From assembly GCA_037039685.1 (NCBI GenBank), contig JAWNGF010000002.1, positions 2,604,001-2,668,000 on the forward strand: a stretch of DNA of 64,000 bases. The letters run 5' to 3'. Of this stretch, positions 23,135-34,800 are shown piece by piece; the first letter of the stretch is position 1; each line of letters begins with the position of its first letter. This DNA comes from Ceratobasidium sp. AG-K. Lineage: Eukaryota; Basidiomycota; Agaricomycetes; Cantharellales; Ceratobasidiaceae. The position numbers were made by a program, and so were the translations under genes. Under the pieces are notes generated by a model. It did not search any database. It was given only the letters and a program-made list of their open reading frames with translations, and had not been told where the DNA came from.

Positions 23135-24925
23135 ATGGCATCCTTTACAGCCTTGCCAGTCGAATGTGTGGTTAATATCTTGCTTTTCCTGACTGCAACA
23201 GACATTCGGAGATGCAGAGAGGCCAGTCGGATTGTTCAGAGTAATTCCGTTGACCCTCATCCCTCGATAGATCTCGCGTCCATTGCTCACGGCAATCCAA
23301 GAGTCACGCGTTCTACAGTACCTGCTAGAGCTCGACGCACTTGGTTACGCCGTGCCGCTCAATCATTTATCCGGCCTCTCGCTCGATAGCAAGGTCCGCA
23401 TTCTGAAGGAACATTACTCAAAGACAGGGCCACTGGAAATCTCACCCGTCTCACGTATCGATGTTGGTGCTGCTCCTATGGGCTCCAACTACCAGTTCTC
23501 CCGAGGTGTTTTCGCTCGCGGAGGTCCATCCCTCGACACCACCAGACGACTCGCCGTTTACCAGCCCGCTTCCCAAAATAAGCAAACCAAAGACACAGAA
23601 TATGCACTGCCCGACCTAGGTCTCAACGTCCAAGACTACCGAATTGACCCCGACTTGGATTTGCTCGTCCTGCTGGAAATCGACCCGACTCCGGTTAACC
23701 CCGAGACGGACCTCCAGATGAGATTTCATTTGAGGTCTCTGGCTACCGGGTTGCCCCATCCTCTCGCACCCGTTCATATCCTCACCGGGAACTTCAAGTT
23801 TACTTCGACGTACGTTGAACCCTCGTTCCAGATCGTTGGCCGCTTGCTTGCAATTTCCTGCCACACAAGCTTTAGGTTGGATGTTTCGCCACCATTGCTA
23901 TCAATCTGGGATTGGACTACCGGCGAAGTTGTCGTCGTAAGTCCCGCGCGTTCTCATCCTTTTCGCTTGCTCAACGTACGTCTCTAGTCTACTGATATCC
24001 CAGGTCGCCATTTCGCGTTCATATCTGAAGACACATTTATTGTGCCATTCGACCGACGAAAATGGGCTGGACTAGATATCATCGGTTCACTCGAAGTCTA
24101 TACAATTTCCGACGGCCGAGTTTCACACGTCGCCTCTCTTCATCTCCCCGAAACACCAAACAGACCGTGTCATTCCGCTTCCCAGATCCTATTCACCCCT
24201 CCTCCACCGTCGCGCGGATTCCCAGCCACCACTCCTGCCCGAATATACGAAATGGGAACCAAGGAGCATTACATCTGCCTGCAACTACGAGCCTTTAACA
24301 TTAAACTCATGGATTCCGAAATGGCCAGCGGGCAGTTGTTCATTCCTTCCTCGAGCGTTGTGAATGTCCTACGCGCGAAAGTCCCCTCGAACCCCACCTA
24401 CCGATCCCGCATTCATATTCCATGGGAAGATTGGTCCACCGGGACGGCATGGGTCAACAATCGACACGCCCGAGGAAACCGGTCGTGTGTGTTTGGACAT
24501 CGCGTCGCGTTGACTGTTTTCCGTCAGGACTTGAAAGCGTGGGAGGTCTTGGTGTATGATTTGCGTCGAGGGGCCAAGGAGGAGGTTAGTTTTGGGTACA
24601 TGCAACGAGCAGACGAGTACCTGGAAAAGGTGTTTGGAGAAGCTGGACGGCCGTTGATCGTAGCCTCGTTCTTGATTACACCGGATGTGATTCCGTGGGA
24701 TGGGCGGGCTGGAGATAACCCGCCCGAGATCATGTTGGATGATGAGCATGGTTAGTGCTTGGTGTTTCTTGGTTGGGTGGCAGCGCTGATTCCATCTTTG
24801 CATATTTAGTTTTCGTTTTCAAGGTAAGTCCGCAATTCCAAATTACCCCCCAATTAGCTATTGACTTGATGATCCAGGAGGCAGCAACAAACGAAGAATC
24901 CACCCTATACGTATATACCTTGTAG
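23135..24925 (+). CDS. F-box protein 1
   Basis: Exons 23135..23221, 23271..23936, 23988..24750, 24810..24823 and 24878..24925, 525 aa. The N-terminus is an F-box (LPVECVVNILLFLTATDI, RRCRE, then ISRPLLTAIQ), which recruits substrates to SCF ubiquitin ligases through Skp1. The rest is a long beta-rich region without a domain I can name; its paralogue at 28879 aligns along the whole length. The first intron starts with GC (GAG followed by GCCAGT). Only this 49-nt intron keeps frame and aligns RCRE-ISRPLL with the paralogue. Exon 4 is a 14-nt micro-exon encoding VFVFK, mirrored in the paralogue. The protein ends STLYVYTL. Confidence 0.82.
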
Positions 24926-25081
24926 TTCCCTGGCCCTAGTAGTTCAATTGATACCAATTATTCCACTTCTCACACGATAGATCCCAAATCCGACACATTT
25001 ATTCACGCAGTGAATACAGCCCAGCAAAAAGTAACAAACAAATCAATGCAGCATCAAAGTCGAGCATTATCATCGTCACGT

Positions 25082-25854
25082 TCAGTTGATATCGTTGGTG
25101 GGAGCCCAGACCCAGGAGATGGCGCGCTTGGCGTAGTCTCGCTTGGCACCGGGGGCGACAAATTCACGAGGGTGACGCTGAAAGGTATTGTTTAGTGGAC
25201 GCTAGAATTTAACTACTTTGAGCTTACAGAGCGAGTAGACTTGCCCTTGGCCTTGCCGGCTGCTGTGCCACCACCAGCTACGACATTGGCGTCAGCATCT
25301 GAATCCATACTCCCAAGACAAACACATACCTTGTTTCACGACAACACAGTTTCCAAACCCACTCGCGCTCTTGAACGACACCAAACACATATCGCCAGTC
25401 GCACCACCAGTACACTTGGTCCCAGCCGGCAACGACACACTCAACTGAGCCGTCTCGCCGACTTTCTTGGGAGCCAAAGGACCATTCTTGGTAATCGTAG
25501 CAGCCTTGAACGATTTACCGGTACCGGTGGCGTCAACCTGGGCCGTAAACTGCATGGACCCATCCCTGGCGGCGTTGAAGTTGGTGGCGGTGGCCGTAAA
25601 AGTGTTGCCGGTCATGGAGATGGTGGAGGACGAGGCCATTTTGGAGATGGCAGTGTTTCCGCAGGGTTTGGCGTTGGATGGGCGTTGGGTCTGGGAGCGA
25701 AAAGTGTTAGGTGGAGTAACGGAAGAGATTTTTTGGGACTCACGTTGGACCGGACGGCCTGGCCGTTGACGCCCATCACAGGCTGGACGACGGCGTGTCC
25801 GAGGACCTGGGCAGCGAGGGCCGCAACGACAATGAGAGACTTGGAAAAGAACAT
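25082..25854 (-). CDS. Secreted Egh16-like protein
   Basis: Exons complement(25082..25177, 25228..25277, 25330..25690, 25744..25854), 205 aa. Residues 1-19 form a signal peptide (MFFSKSLIVVAALAAQVLG), followed by HAVVQPVMGVNGQ. The core TQRPSNAKPCGN, FTATATNFNAARDGSMQFTA, AAT/ITKNGPLAPK, LPAGTKCTGG and SASGFGNCVVVK matches the Egh16/Gas-type family of secreted fungal proteins. Some family members are linked to host penetration, but the biochemical activity is unknown. Four cysteines in the core probably form disulfides. The C-terminal tail is Gly/Lys-rich (GKAKGKSTRS), then RHPREFVAPGAKRDYAKRAI, ending WVWAPTNDIN. The start was chosen at the Met that begins the signal peptide. Confidence 0.82.
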
Positions 25855-26026
25855 GATAAAATCGTAGAGCGATTGAGATGGCACAGCCAAAAACGATTGT
25901 AGGAGACTAGCTCAAACGGTGAATGCTGCTGAAATGAGGGTGAGGGACCGGCCTCGAAGCTAGGAGCTAAAGTGAATAGAAGAGTCGGGGGGACGAGGGA
26001 TGGAGTCCTGGCCTCGGATCGTCGGG

Positions 26027-26035
26027 TTTATATAT
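26027..26035 (-). promoter_or_regulatory. Possible TATA box of the Egh16-like gene
   Basis: ATATATAAA on the minus strand, about 175 bp upstream of the start codon. It is the only clear TATA-like string in this GC-richer stretch. The leader length is plausible for a fungal gene; no other promoter element was identified. Confidence 0.4.
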
Positions 26036-26810
26036 GCGCGGATCCGGACTTGGCCTTTGTCCGTTGACGTCGGAAAACACGAGGCCCGGATAATGGATGG
26101 GCTAAATAAAACTCAGGGCCTTGATTTGCATTTCCCATTGTACTCTGCGCTTAAGGCTGGCAGGATGTGTGGTCGGCAGGCTCGGCTAGGATTGGGTGGA
26201 GCGGGGTAAAAATAGCCATCATCAGGGGAAATAGACGCTAGATCTGTACATGCACTCGCCATTAAATAAGGAGAGTATAATATGACAGGAATTCCCGCTT
26301 GGCTCGTTAGTGATCACGTGAGGAGACCGGTACCTGGGCTATCGTAGTATGGACTTCCACCGCCGCGCGAACAACCCCTTGGCAAGGGGATAACTGAACA
26401 CTGAGAAAGGATTGCGCTACCGATCTATAATCATCATTTGAAGCGCTTACCATGGATTGCACGAGGTCAATTTCATCCTCCTATTCGATTGAATCTTACC
26501 TATGTCCTCGGCCACTTGTCTTTCGGGAGTTCAATCTAGTTACGAGTCTATCTCGTAGGACAAGATAGCTGTTGTTACTTAGCTGGTCCAACCTCGTTGA
26601 GTCTGGTTACCATTATCGCGACTTGGCTCCAAGTTTCAGCAATGGGTAGAATCGCTTCGACGCTATGACAACTTCTCAGCCTATTAGGAAAATCAAGGAA
26701 GATAGAATTGACACCTATGCCCACAGAGATGGAGCAATATAATTCAGGTCGTTTAGGGATAGCTTAGTGCAGCATGTCACTAGATCGAACTATATGCGCT
26801 CCTTGAGAGC
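26036..26810. other. Intergenic, no gene recognised
   Basis: Upstream region of the secreted-protein gene, then AT-rich sequence. No gene, RNA or repeat was supportable. Confidence 0.4.
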
Positions 26811-28406
26811 TACAGTAAGTTACATTACTATATGCAGAAATCACGTGCGACGAGGATTTAGCTTGGATCCAAGTAAATCGACCTACAGAAAATGTGAGTT
26901 AAATACAATAAGATACAGCAGTGTCAGATATACATGACGCATATAATAGCACGCCTGTAGCGTCCAAAATGACTGAGTTGAAAAATTACTAAACACAAGG
27001 CTGTGTCCATACCGTTTTGTAACCCACGGTTGTGCTTGTACACTCCCTGTTGGCACTTGTCAACCAGAGGGTTATGGTACCTGCTATTAAACGATTATGA
27101 CACATTTGGGCTACTATCATTGTAGGACGACTTTATTCGCTGGTGAGAGAACTAGGATTGCTAAAGATCCACAAAAAAAAGCGCTAAGCAAGGGATTTAA
27201 GGCTCAATGGGTGTGTTACGTTTTTGAACAACTCTAAATGCCACCTAAGATGCTATTTGGGTAAAAGATTGTTGCAGAGTTACTAGAACAGGTCTTGGGG
27301 GGATTTTACATTTGCTTTCCCATTGAAAACGAGTTTCGTATGCGCACACATGAGGCCCACGCAGTGATATTACTGCATTTTGGGACGCTTAATCACTGTC
27401 AATTGACTTGATACTGCCTATACACATGTATAAGTGACAGGACATTTTGCTGCGCTGAGAATCACCTTGCTCCAGCACCGTCAATGGGTTGTTAAGAGGC
27501 AAACTTATGGGAGTAAAACAACCCTGTCGCCTTACTCCAGCAAATCTTAGTCACCCCAAGCATTTGAACGGATAGTCAAAAAATAGGGCAGCAGTAATGA
27601 GATAAGATCTATGGCTAATTCCTGAATGAGGGCGTCTTCTTTTTAATGAGCTTGTAGAGAAATAATTTAGGTTTGCCGAGGTAGGGTGCCAAGGTTGTTT
27701 TCCCTTTGTAAGTTTGCCTCTTCATGGCCGATCAACGACTTTGGAGCGACGCAATTCTCAGTGCTACAGCAGCTCTTGTTATTTATGCATGTATATAGTT
27801 ATCATTGAGCAAGAAAATGATGTTTAAGTGTCCCAAAATGCAATAATACTGCTGCCTGGGCCGCATGTATGCGCAAACAAAATGTGTTTCCAATGGGAAA
27901 ACAAATGTAAAGTACATAAAAACCCCTTCTGATCGATTTAATGAATCATTCTACCCAATGAAAACGTCAATTCACGTCCAAGGCCTCTCAAAAATGTATG
28001 ACACCCATTGAGCCTTGAGCCCCCGCTCTGTGCCTAGTTTCACATCTATTTAACAACCTGGGATCTCTTATCATCGAAGAAAGCTACGCTGAGATAGTGA
28101 TACACCAGTTGTAGTATAACACTCTAACCACGGGTAGTATACTGCCTGAGTTGATGAGCACCAACGGGAGGTGCTCAAGCTCAAGTGTGTGTTACAAAAC
28201 AGTATGGGCACAGCCTCGCGTTTAGTAATCTTTCAACTCAATCATTTTTGGCACTACAGACACGCCAGTTTATACGGTATGTAGCCCTGACACTGCTGTA
28301 TCTTATTGTATTTAACTCACATTTTCTGTAGGTCGATTTACTTGGATCCAAGCTAAATCCTCGTCGCACGTGATTTCTGCATATAGTAATGTAACTAACT
28401 GCAGTA
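26811..28406. mobile_element. 1.6-kb foldback element with long inverted arms
   Basis: The outer 120 bp are strongly inverted repeats. TAAGTTACATTACTATATGC and the following 90 bases on the left (26811-26930) return in reverse complement at 28285-28406. Further inside, imperfect inverted pairing continues: the block around 27300-27400 (TATGCGCACACATGAGGCCC, TGCATTTTGGGACGCTTAA) pairs with 27820-27910, and 27180-27250 pairs with 27950-28020. The arms are therefore about 600 bp or more around a center near 27600. No transposase ORF is present. It sits just upstream of F-box gene 2, and the superfamily is unknown. Confidence 0.75.
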
Positions 28407-28878
28407 GGAGCTTCGTTGCGTGAAAACTCTTCAATTTTTGGTCCCAGCGATATACGTACAATGTCTCGAAGTGAAAAATATATAAGTTTGACGGAAATCA
28501 CCACAATTCGCCTGCTTGCTTCCCCTTTGGCCGTACTGTTTACGAATTTATGACAGAGGACAGTGTTGTCAACTCGAACCTCAGCCAAGAGAAATCATAC
28601 CGCCATCACAGCTGCAGATATAAACGCAAGGCCTTCTCAGCCGCTGGAACTCACAGACCCATGGCTTACTTTCTTATAACGACTTTATTAATCGAGTTAC
28701 AGCCTGGGGTGAAAAGGAACATACAACTCGGCGCTTGACCCAAAACGACAACGCTGACAGAGGGAGTGAGCGCTGTCACATGACACCACTTTACCCTGTG
28801 TCCATTGATTTTCGACCATCTCATCGTCGTGTCGCAAAAATCCACAGGCTCATTTGGAAAACCTTTTTCAATCACCAT

Positions 28879-30763
28879 ATGCCGATTTCCGCGATCCCAG
28901 TTGAGATCGTCGTTTTAATTGTATCGCGAGGTAGCCCTGTTGAAATTTTAAAGTGGCGACAGGTCTAAGCTTTTGTCGCTTGGTCTTTCAATGTTGCACT
29001 CACGTTTCAGGACTTTAGGTCTCACAGCGGTTCAAATTGATTGTAGACAAATCCCCTCATATCCAATATATCCTGCTACTCAGCCAACTGGGCTATAGTG
29101 AGCCAATTAAACCACGTCGGGACCTAACCTACAACGATAAAGTCGATTTTCTCAAAAACCATCTACAGCGACTGAAAAACTGCAAGGGTATACGTCCTGA
29201 CCTGATCAAATATTCTGGTGACCTCCGCTCTTCATCGGACTACGGATGGTCCAGAGGGGTATTTAGTCATCTATCGAGCCAACCTGGCGACGGCGTCCAC
29301 ACAGAAGATCCTGTATCTGACATGTTTCATCTATATGGGCTTCCCTCTCCCAATCGAGCGATCTCCACGCCTAGCACATGGCAACTAAGCGATCTTGGGG
29401 TGTCTGTCATGAACTATGCTTCACGCTTATCGATTGACTTGCTGGCTCTTTTTGAGAAAAATCCACCACCAGACATCGGCATTACTGTTCATCTACGCTC
29501 GCTCAGCTCTGGTACTACCCACCCATCGGCTGCAGTCCCTTCTCTGGTTTTTCGTCCATCACAAAGGTGTTCAAGCTTCGATATTAGTTTTCGGATTGTT
29601 GGAGATCTTGTGATGTTGATGCTTAGTATGGATAACGAATACGAGAAATCCGAGCTTGTGATTTGGGATTGGCCATCAGGGGAGAAAGTTGCTGTGAGTG
29701 ATAACTGTACTGTAGCTGACGGAATGGTCACTTATATTATTTTCAGCACATCCATACTCATGGATACTCATTTGCGTTCATTTCTCCTAACATGCTCCTC
29801 ATACCACAATATCCAAGTCTTCACCTTGAGCCTGCGAGGACTCTTGGACAATTGGACATTTTCACTCTGACTCCGGTTGCATCCAAGGACAGCGACCTAG
29901 CCGGTGCGATTCAACTTGTGGCTTCACTTCAACTTCCAAACATTGGCTCAATACATGGCATAGTCGAGTTGTTTGTTTCTATCGATTGCAGTAGCTCCCC
30001 TACGATTCCGTCAAGAACTGCACCTCACAACTCAACCAGCGTCTCGGAGACTGTATTTGACCCTCTACCCGGCGACGAAGTGATAATTATCTCTTTCTTA
30101 CTCGACTGCGTTGGCTCTGAGTCGTCTGGAACCGAATCAGTTCTCGGCACGATACTAATTCACCATTCGGGCATGCTTGAGGTGCTACGTCCAATTTTGT
30201 CGGGGGAAAGTCCTAACCCCTCCATTATCAACTGGTCAGAATGGGCAAACAGAGCAACCTGGGCCGGGTTCTCCGACAGTGAACCGCCCAGTCTTATGTT
30301 CTTTGCAGCCGGGCACCTGATTTCGACCATCCATTCTCGTCAGATTATCCTGTACGAGGTCCGCCCTTGGAGTAACGTGGTTGGGCTGTTTCCGGATGAG
30401 TCTAATACAATTGAATCTGAAGAATCTGAAGTTGAACCTCAATTGAGCCGGTTGCCCTTGAGTGTTGGAATAAACAGGATTTTTACGACGGGTAGCAAGA
30501 GGCCTCGTAGGCCTACAGTCCTATCGACATTCGACATACCTGAGGAAGTTGTAGAACCGACGGTTGCTATGGACGAAGAGCATGGTGAGTCGGCCTCTGC
30601 CCAAGCATAGCACTCAGACTGATTAATTATATGATTCTTAAAGTTATTGTTATCGATGTAAGTGCCTACCGCACGTCGTGAAGCCCTTGACTGACTCTTT
30701 GGATAGCAAACAAGGCTAAAATCTGGTGACCCAATGTATATTTACGCTTTGACAGAGTCCTAG
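28879..30763 (+). CDS. F-box protein 2, paralogue of F-box protein 1
   Basis: Exons 28879..28962, 29019..29693, 29747..30584, 30644..30657 and 30707..30763, 555 aa. The N-terminal F-box reads ISAIPVEIVVLIVSRGSPVE, ILKWRQ, VSQRFKLIVDKSPHIQYILL. The introns lie at the same positions as in F-box protein 1, including the last micro-exon of 14 nt (encoding VIVID here). Shared landmarks downstream are WSRGVFSHLS, LSDLGVSVMNYA, IWDWPSGEKV, GYSFAFISPN and AMDEEHG. The C-terminus is TRLKSGDPMYIYALTES. The first intron here uses a normal GT donor. A role as an SCF substrate adaptor is inferred from the F-box alone. Confidence 0.8.
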
Positions 30764-31483
30764 CCGCTTAATAGCATAGGGTTTGCCCGTTACTTTATTA
30801 GACTGTCGCTGATGAAGTGTGGGGGATAGAGTCTCGAAATGCTTCCCGCCTAGACTGCACAGTAATCTAAACTAAGGGACAAGTATATTTGAGCTCAATT
30901 GCCTAGGAGAGCATCTGCTTGACGCCTCAAGTCAATAATATATATGAAGTTTTTTTGTCACAGATGGGTTGTCATCTCGCTTGACAGGGCTGGGCTCATT
31001 GGTAGACTGGTCTTACGAATCGATGAATGCGACCCTCAACCACTGGGCTGAGGCATAGCTTTGTGACTAAATGGGATGAGGTACTATTATTATGAATTTG
31101 CATCATTGTATTTATTTTAATGTACTAGTACTAGTACAACTTGGTATCGTAACCCCACTGTGGAGTTCAAGGTCTGGACTCGAGCTCATTGGTACTTGAT
31201 CGAGGTATCCGGCGCTTAGGTCAGGGTACAGAGCTACGTCACAGCAGTATCATCGCTGGTCCCATTCACGACGTCAATACCTTGAGACTCGGTCGTGTAT
31301 CGAGCAAAATTGCCCTCACGACTCACGATAACCAGACATATATATATCGGCTCCTGCACTTGATACTAGCCCTTGACCATTTGCGCGTTTAGAATTTATT
31401 ACGATACAAAACCAGCCTGAGCGAGGTACGTGGCAGTGCATGCGTCGGACGGGTTTCGGTGCGACCAATTATTGCGTCAGATA
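30764..31483. other. Intergenic, probable upstream region of the small membrane-protein gene
   Basis: No coding sequence was recognised. A GTACGTGG...TTGCGTCAG stretch (about 31426-31480) ending just before the next ATG could be an intron in that gene's 5' untranslated region. Confidence 0.35.
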
Positions 31484-31797
31484 ATGGCGGGAGATCTTTT
31501 CGAACTTTTGTTCTTGGCTATCGGCTGGTTCGGCTGGAAGAGCGCGGCCACCACCTTTTTCATTAGCGTGGTCACTCTGTTTCTGCTGAGCGTCCGAAAC
31601 GGTATGTCCAATCAGCACCCAGTTGGGAATCACAACTGAGTCCGTGAACAGAAGTCGACGCGAAGAACTCTTATCACACCGTGCTTGCGCGCCGACGGTC
31701 CAATCCTCAAGAGATGGAATACACCCTTGCGATCACGACTGGATTTTTCTTGTTCATGATCGTGGTTCCAGTCGTAGCGGACCTGGTAGGCCTATGA
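31484..31797 (+). CDS. Small two-helix membrane protein, 87 aa
   Basis: Exons 31484..31601 and 31652..31797, joined in phase 1 through a 50-nt GT-AG intron. The first helix lies in the first exon (SAATTFFISVVTLFLLSV, preceded by FELLFLAIGWFGW). A polar, basic loop follows (NEVDAKNSYHTVLARRRS), then a second helix (LAITTGFFLFMIVVPVVADL), and the protein ends LVGL. The two exons together give a coherent protein with a sensible membrane layout, which argues for a real gene. I recognise no named family. It is probably an ER or other endomembrane protein (inference). Confidence 0.62.
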
Positions 31798-32825
31798 TAC
31801 TGTACCGCCAGACCCTGGTTTCGCTGTTTGGATATGTTATTGGTGAAATTTTTCTGTAATATATGATACTAATGAATGATTTGATGTTCCCGGTGCTCGA
31901 GTTCAAGCCATGATAGGCTGATGACCAATAGATTGCCCAGATCGCTTCCTTTCCTGTCTAAAACTACTCAGATTCACCCTCGTTTTGTCCCACCCGCAAC
32001 ATTTTCTATTGACAGTAGCGTTCACGTAGGGCGCAGATGTCAGCCGTATAATACCAATAGGGGGTATGGGCGAGATGCGTATTACACGAGATTAGCATTG
32101 CATACGGGACTAGAGTGAACCGGTTTTGCGTACTTTTTGTCAGCATAGTTCTGAATCTGTCCAAAAAAGTAGCTGCGGGCTCGCTTTGTGGTTAGACAAC
32201 GGTCCTGACTACAGCCATCTCGAATGCAATATATATCCTGAGTGTATGGTATCCAATTCCTCTGGCAAGACAACTCACTGAAGGTATGGGTGCTACCCTC
32301 TTCTCTCATCTTCAAACGGGTGGAATGGAAACTTGCCAGAAGGAGGAAGGGGACGGGTTTCGTGAGATGTTAGTCATATGGTTTGGATGTGCTCAGTCCA
32401 GGGGCAAATTTACATAAAACATTTCCTGTGAGTATGTGTTCAAATATTGTCCCAGGCATTCCTGCATAGCCTTGAAAATTAGCCAAGCAACGTCCAAGTT
32501 GGTGTGTCCATCCTCTACCAAGAACAAGAAATCTTGTTTGGCTTGGGAGGTCTTGTAATGCCAGGGACAATCTTGGTAGTCTCTGGAACACTTGGGATAG
32601 CCCCAAAGTGCTCAGGAGACCAACTCTGCAAAAAAAAAATGGGTGAAATAACATGTAATATCATGTTATAACACTATTACTCCATAAACATTCCCCCCAC
32701 TATCATTACACCAGATTACACCACCCCAGGTGTACTGACATGACATAATGTGGAATGAGACCCAAGACAAACTGCTTCCAAGTGCAATATATGACTGGAC
32801 TGGGATGCCAGCCCAGCCCAAATAG
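31798..32825. other. Intergenic, no gene recognised
   Basis: About 1 kb between the last host gene and the retrotransposon nest. It has only shadow ORFs, a poly-A run near 32632 and an AT-rich stretch. Confidence 0.4.
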
Positions 32826-33320
32826 TGTTGCAACCTGCTAATGCCTATGGTTGACAACTGCTAATGGCCTTTGAGATGTGAGAACAATGTGTGATAAGTC
32901 TTCTAAGACTCTATCACTAAGGTGGACAAATGCTAGTCTTGTCAGTACAAGTCACTAGCTCCTAGGTCCAGGTGGCTGCACTAAAGGCTAAGTAGCCAAG
33001 TGCCTCTGATCACACTGCAGGGAGAGTTGACAAGGCAAAGCAAGCTGGGGATGACCATGCTTGCAAGCCAGTATATACTCAGAGAACAAGTGAGTCATAG
33101 TACATACATGAGTCACAAGTCTGAGTCAAAGTCCCAGTCATAAAGGGGCTGTGCAGGCCAGCCAATAGAAGACAGCATGAGTCATATGACTCATGGTGAC
33201 ACATCATCCATACAACTCACTAAACAAGGGAGAGGGCTCCACAAAGGGAAAGGGTGCTTAAGGCACCAGTACAAGCCACAAGTCCACAAACAGAGAAAGA
33301 GGGAGGGATGGGTCACAACA
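32826..33320 (-). repeat. Solo LTR, family 2
   Basis: 495 bp, TGTTGCAACC...GGTCACAACA on the plus strand, so oriented to the minus strand. A perfect 5-bp target duplication AATAG flanks it (32821-32825 and 33321-33325). It is very similar to the 5' LTR of G3. It contains the same TATATA box, AGCTTGCTTTGCC start-site block and TGACTCA-type motifs. Confidence 0.93.
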
Positions 33321-34343
33321 AATAGGGAACTAATATAACCATATATGGCGTGATCAACTTACATAAGCCTGACCAATGTAATTACCTAATCATAGGTGTT
33401 GTGACCCATGGCCCCTCCAACAGACTTGGACTCCAGTTTGCTTGTCTTGTGTCTCCTTTCTTGTATTCTCCTTTGTGTGTGCTTCCTTTGTTGCTTGTTT
33501 CCTTTGTTTGTGTGCAGCCTTAGGCTGCTTCCTTTCTCTTTTTTGACTTGAAACTTCCTTTCTTGGCAAGTCACATTCCTTTATAGGACATGACTCATAG
33601 AGCTTTCTGATTGGATAGTTTGTACCACTCATGCCAGTTTCTGAATATATAATGAGGCAACAACAAGCATGGTATCCCCATCTTGTTTTGCCTCATCATT
33701 TCCCCAACAAACAGTCCTTCACTGGGTTTCCCTCAGGGTCACCTTGGGTCCTCAGGTCTTAGTGCTGTTCACAGTCTACAGTTCACAGTTCTTTGGGTGC
33801 CAAGTCTCTCTAAGTCTTGACTTGTGCACATACATTTACAGTTGGCAACCATCATAGTCATCTGAAAACCTGTGAATACCTAGACAGGGATATATATCAC
33901 TAGCTAGCATATATAGGTCACCTAGCTGAAATGGAAAGGTCCTGTGTTTATAGCAGTATGTAGCACCAACTGTGGTGAGCTGAGTGTATTTGGTGTCACA
34001 TACCCCCAGCTAGCATGCTATAATGGCTATCTTGTGCTAGATTGCTGCTAGCTAGTGCTATATGATGCTAGCTGGTGCTAGCTGGTGCTAGGTACTGCTC
34101 TGGTCTGGGGGGACAAATATGGTAATGGACAGAACAACTTTGGACATGACTAAGCACTGACTAAGCAGTGGCTGTACAAATTTGCCAAATGAAATATGTT
34201 TCAAATGCTTAGTCACATAGGCAATTTTGATCATACTTTTGAACCAGCCATCAGTTCTCTGTCCCCTGTGCACCAATGTGGCTAAATGCTACAAAACACC
34301 CCCAGGTGAGTCAAGGGGGTGATGCAGGGGGGTGGGGAACAGG
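33321..34343 (+). repeat. Degenerate LTR-related sequence
   Basis: It begins TGTTGTGACCC at 33397, like a family-2 LTR, and contains AAGCATGGTATCCCCATC and TTGTTTTGCC after a TATATAATG box (about 33645-33690), matching the promoter/start region of the other LTRs. The 3' limit was not found. Short direct repeats of GCTAGCTGGT occur near 34050-34095. No coding sequence. Confidence 0.5.
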
Positions 34344-34800
34344 CGTTGTGAGCCAGCTCACTCCATTAGACTTGCCTTGTGTCTTGCCCTTCTGTCTGCT
34401 GTTCTGTTTGTGTGTTGTTTGTCTTTTCCTGTGCTGCATTGCCATGTCCTGGTGGTTGTTTGTTACATTGTGTAATGCAGCTGTGCTTTGCACAAGTCAC
34501 GTCTGTTCATACAGCATGACTCATATGGACACTCCTGACTGGCTTGTATGTATGACTTGTGTGGCTATGCCTTGTATGACTTGGCCTCTTTCTGAATATA
34601 TATAGAGGACCAACAAGCCTGGTTACCCCAGCTTGTATTGTCTCCTCAACCATTCCCTTTGAGTTACACTTTGAACCACCCCTACCCTTAAGAGTCTACA
34701 GCCACTTAAGTGTGGTGCAATTCAAGAGGTCCCTTAGGTCTTAGTGCTGTCCACTCTCCCTTGCATTTGTCTCATAGCCACTAAGAAGAAGCTCATGACA
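34344..34800 (+). repeat. 5' LTR of element B, family 1
   Basis: 457 bp, starting GTTGTGAGCCAGCTCACTCC (first base changed from the usual T) and ending GCTCATGACA. It contains a TATATATAG box and AGCTTGTATTGT. It has far fewer CpG sites than the G1 and G2 LTRs, consistent with greater age. Confidence 0.85.

Noticed and set aside
25241..25867. Plus-strand ORF of 208 codons
   Set aside because: Antisense shadow of the Egh16-like gene, which has a signal peptide, conserved motifs and good introns.
33386..33632. Very basic minus-strand ORFs rich in Lys/Gln/Arg
   Set aside because: They arise from the CT-rich tract of an LTR-like sequence read in reverse.
34041..34095. Repeated GCTAGCTGGTGCTAG units as a possible CRISPR-like or regulatory array
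   Set aside because: Units are short, irregular and spacerless; simple tandem repeat in degenerate LTR sequence.
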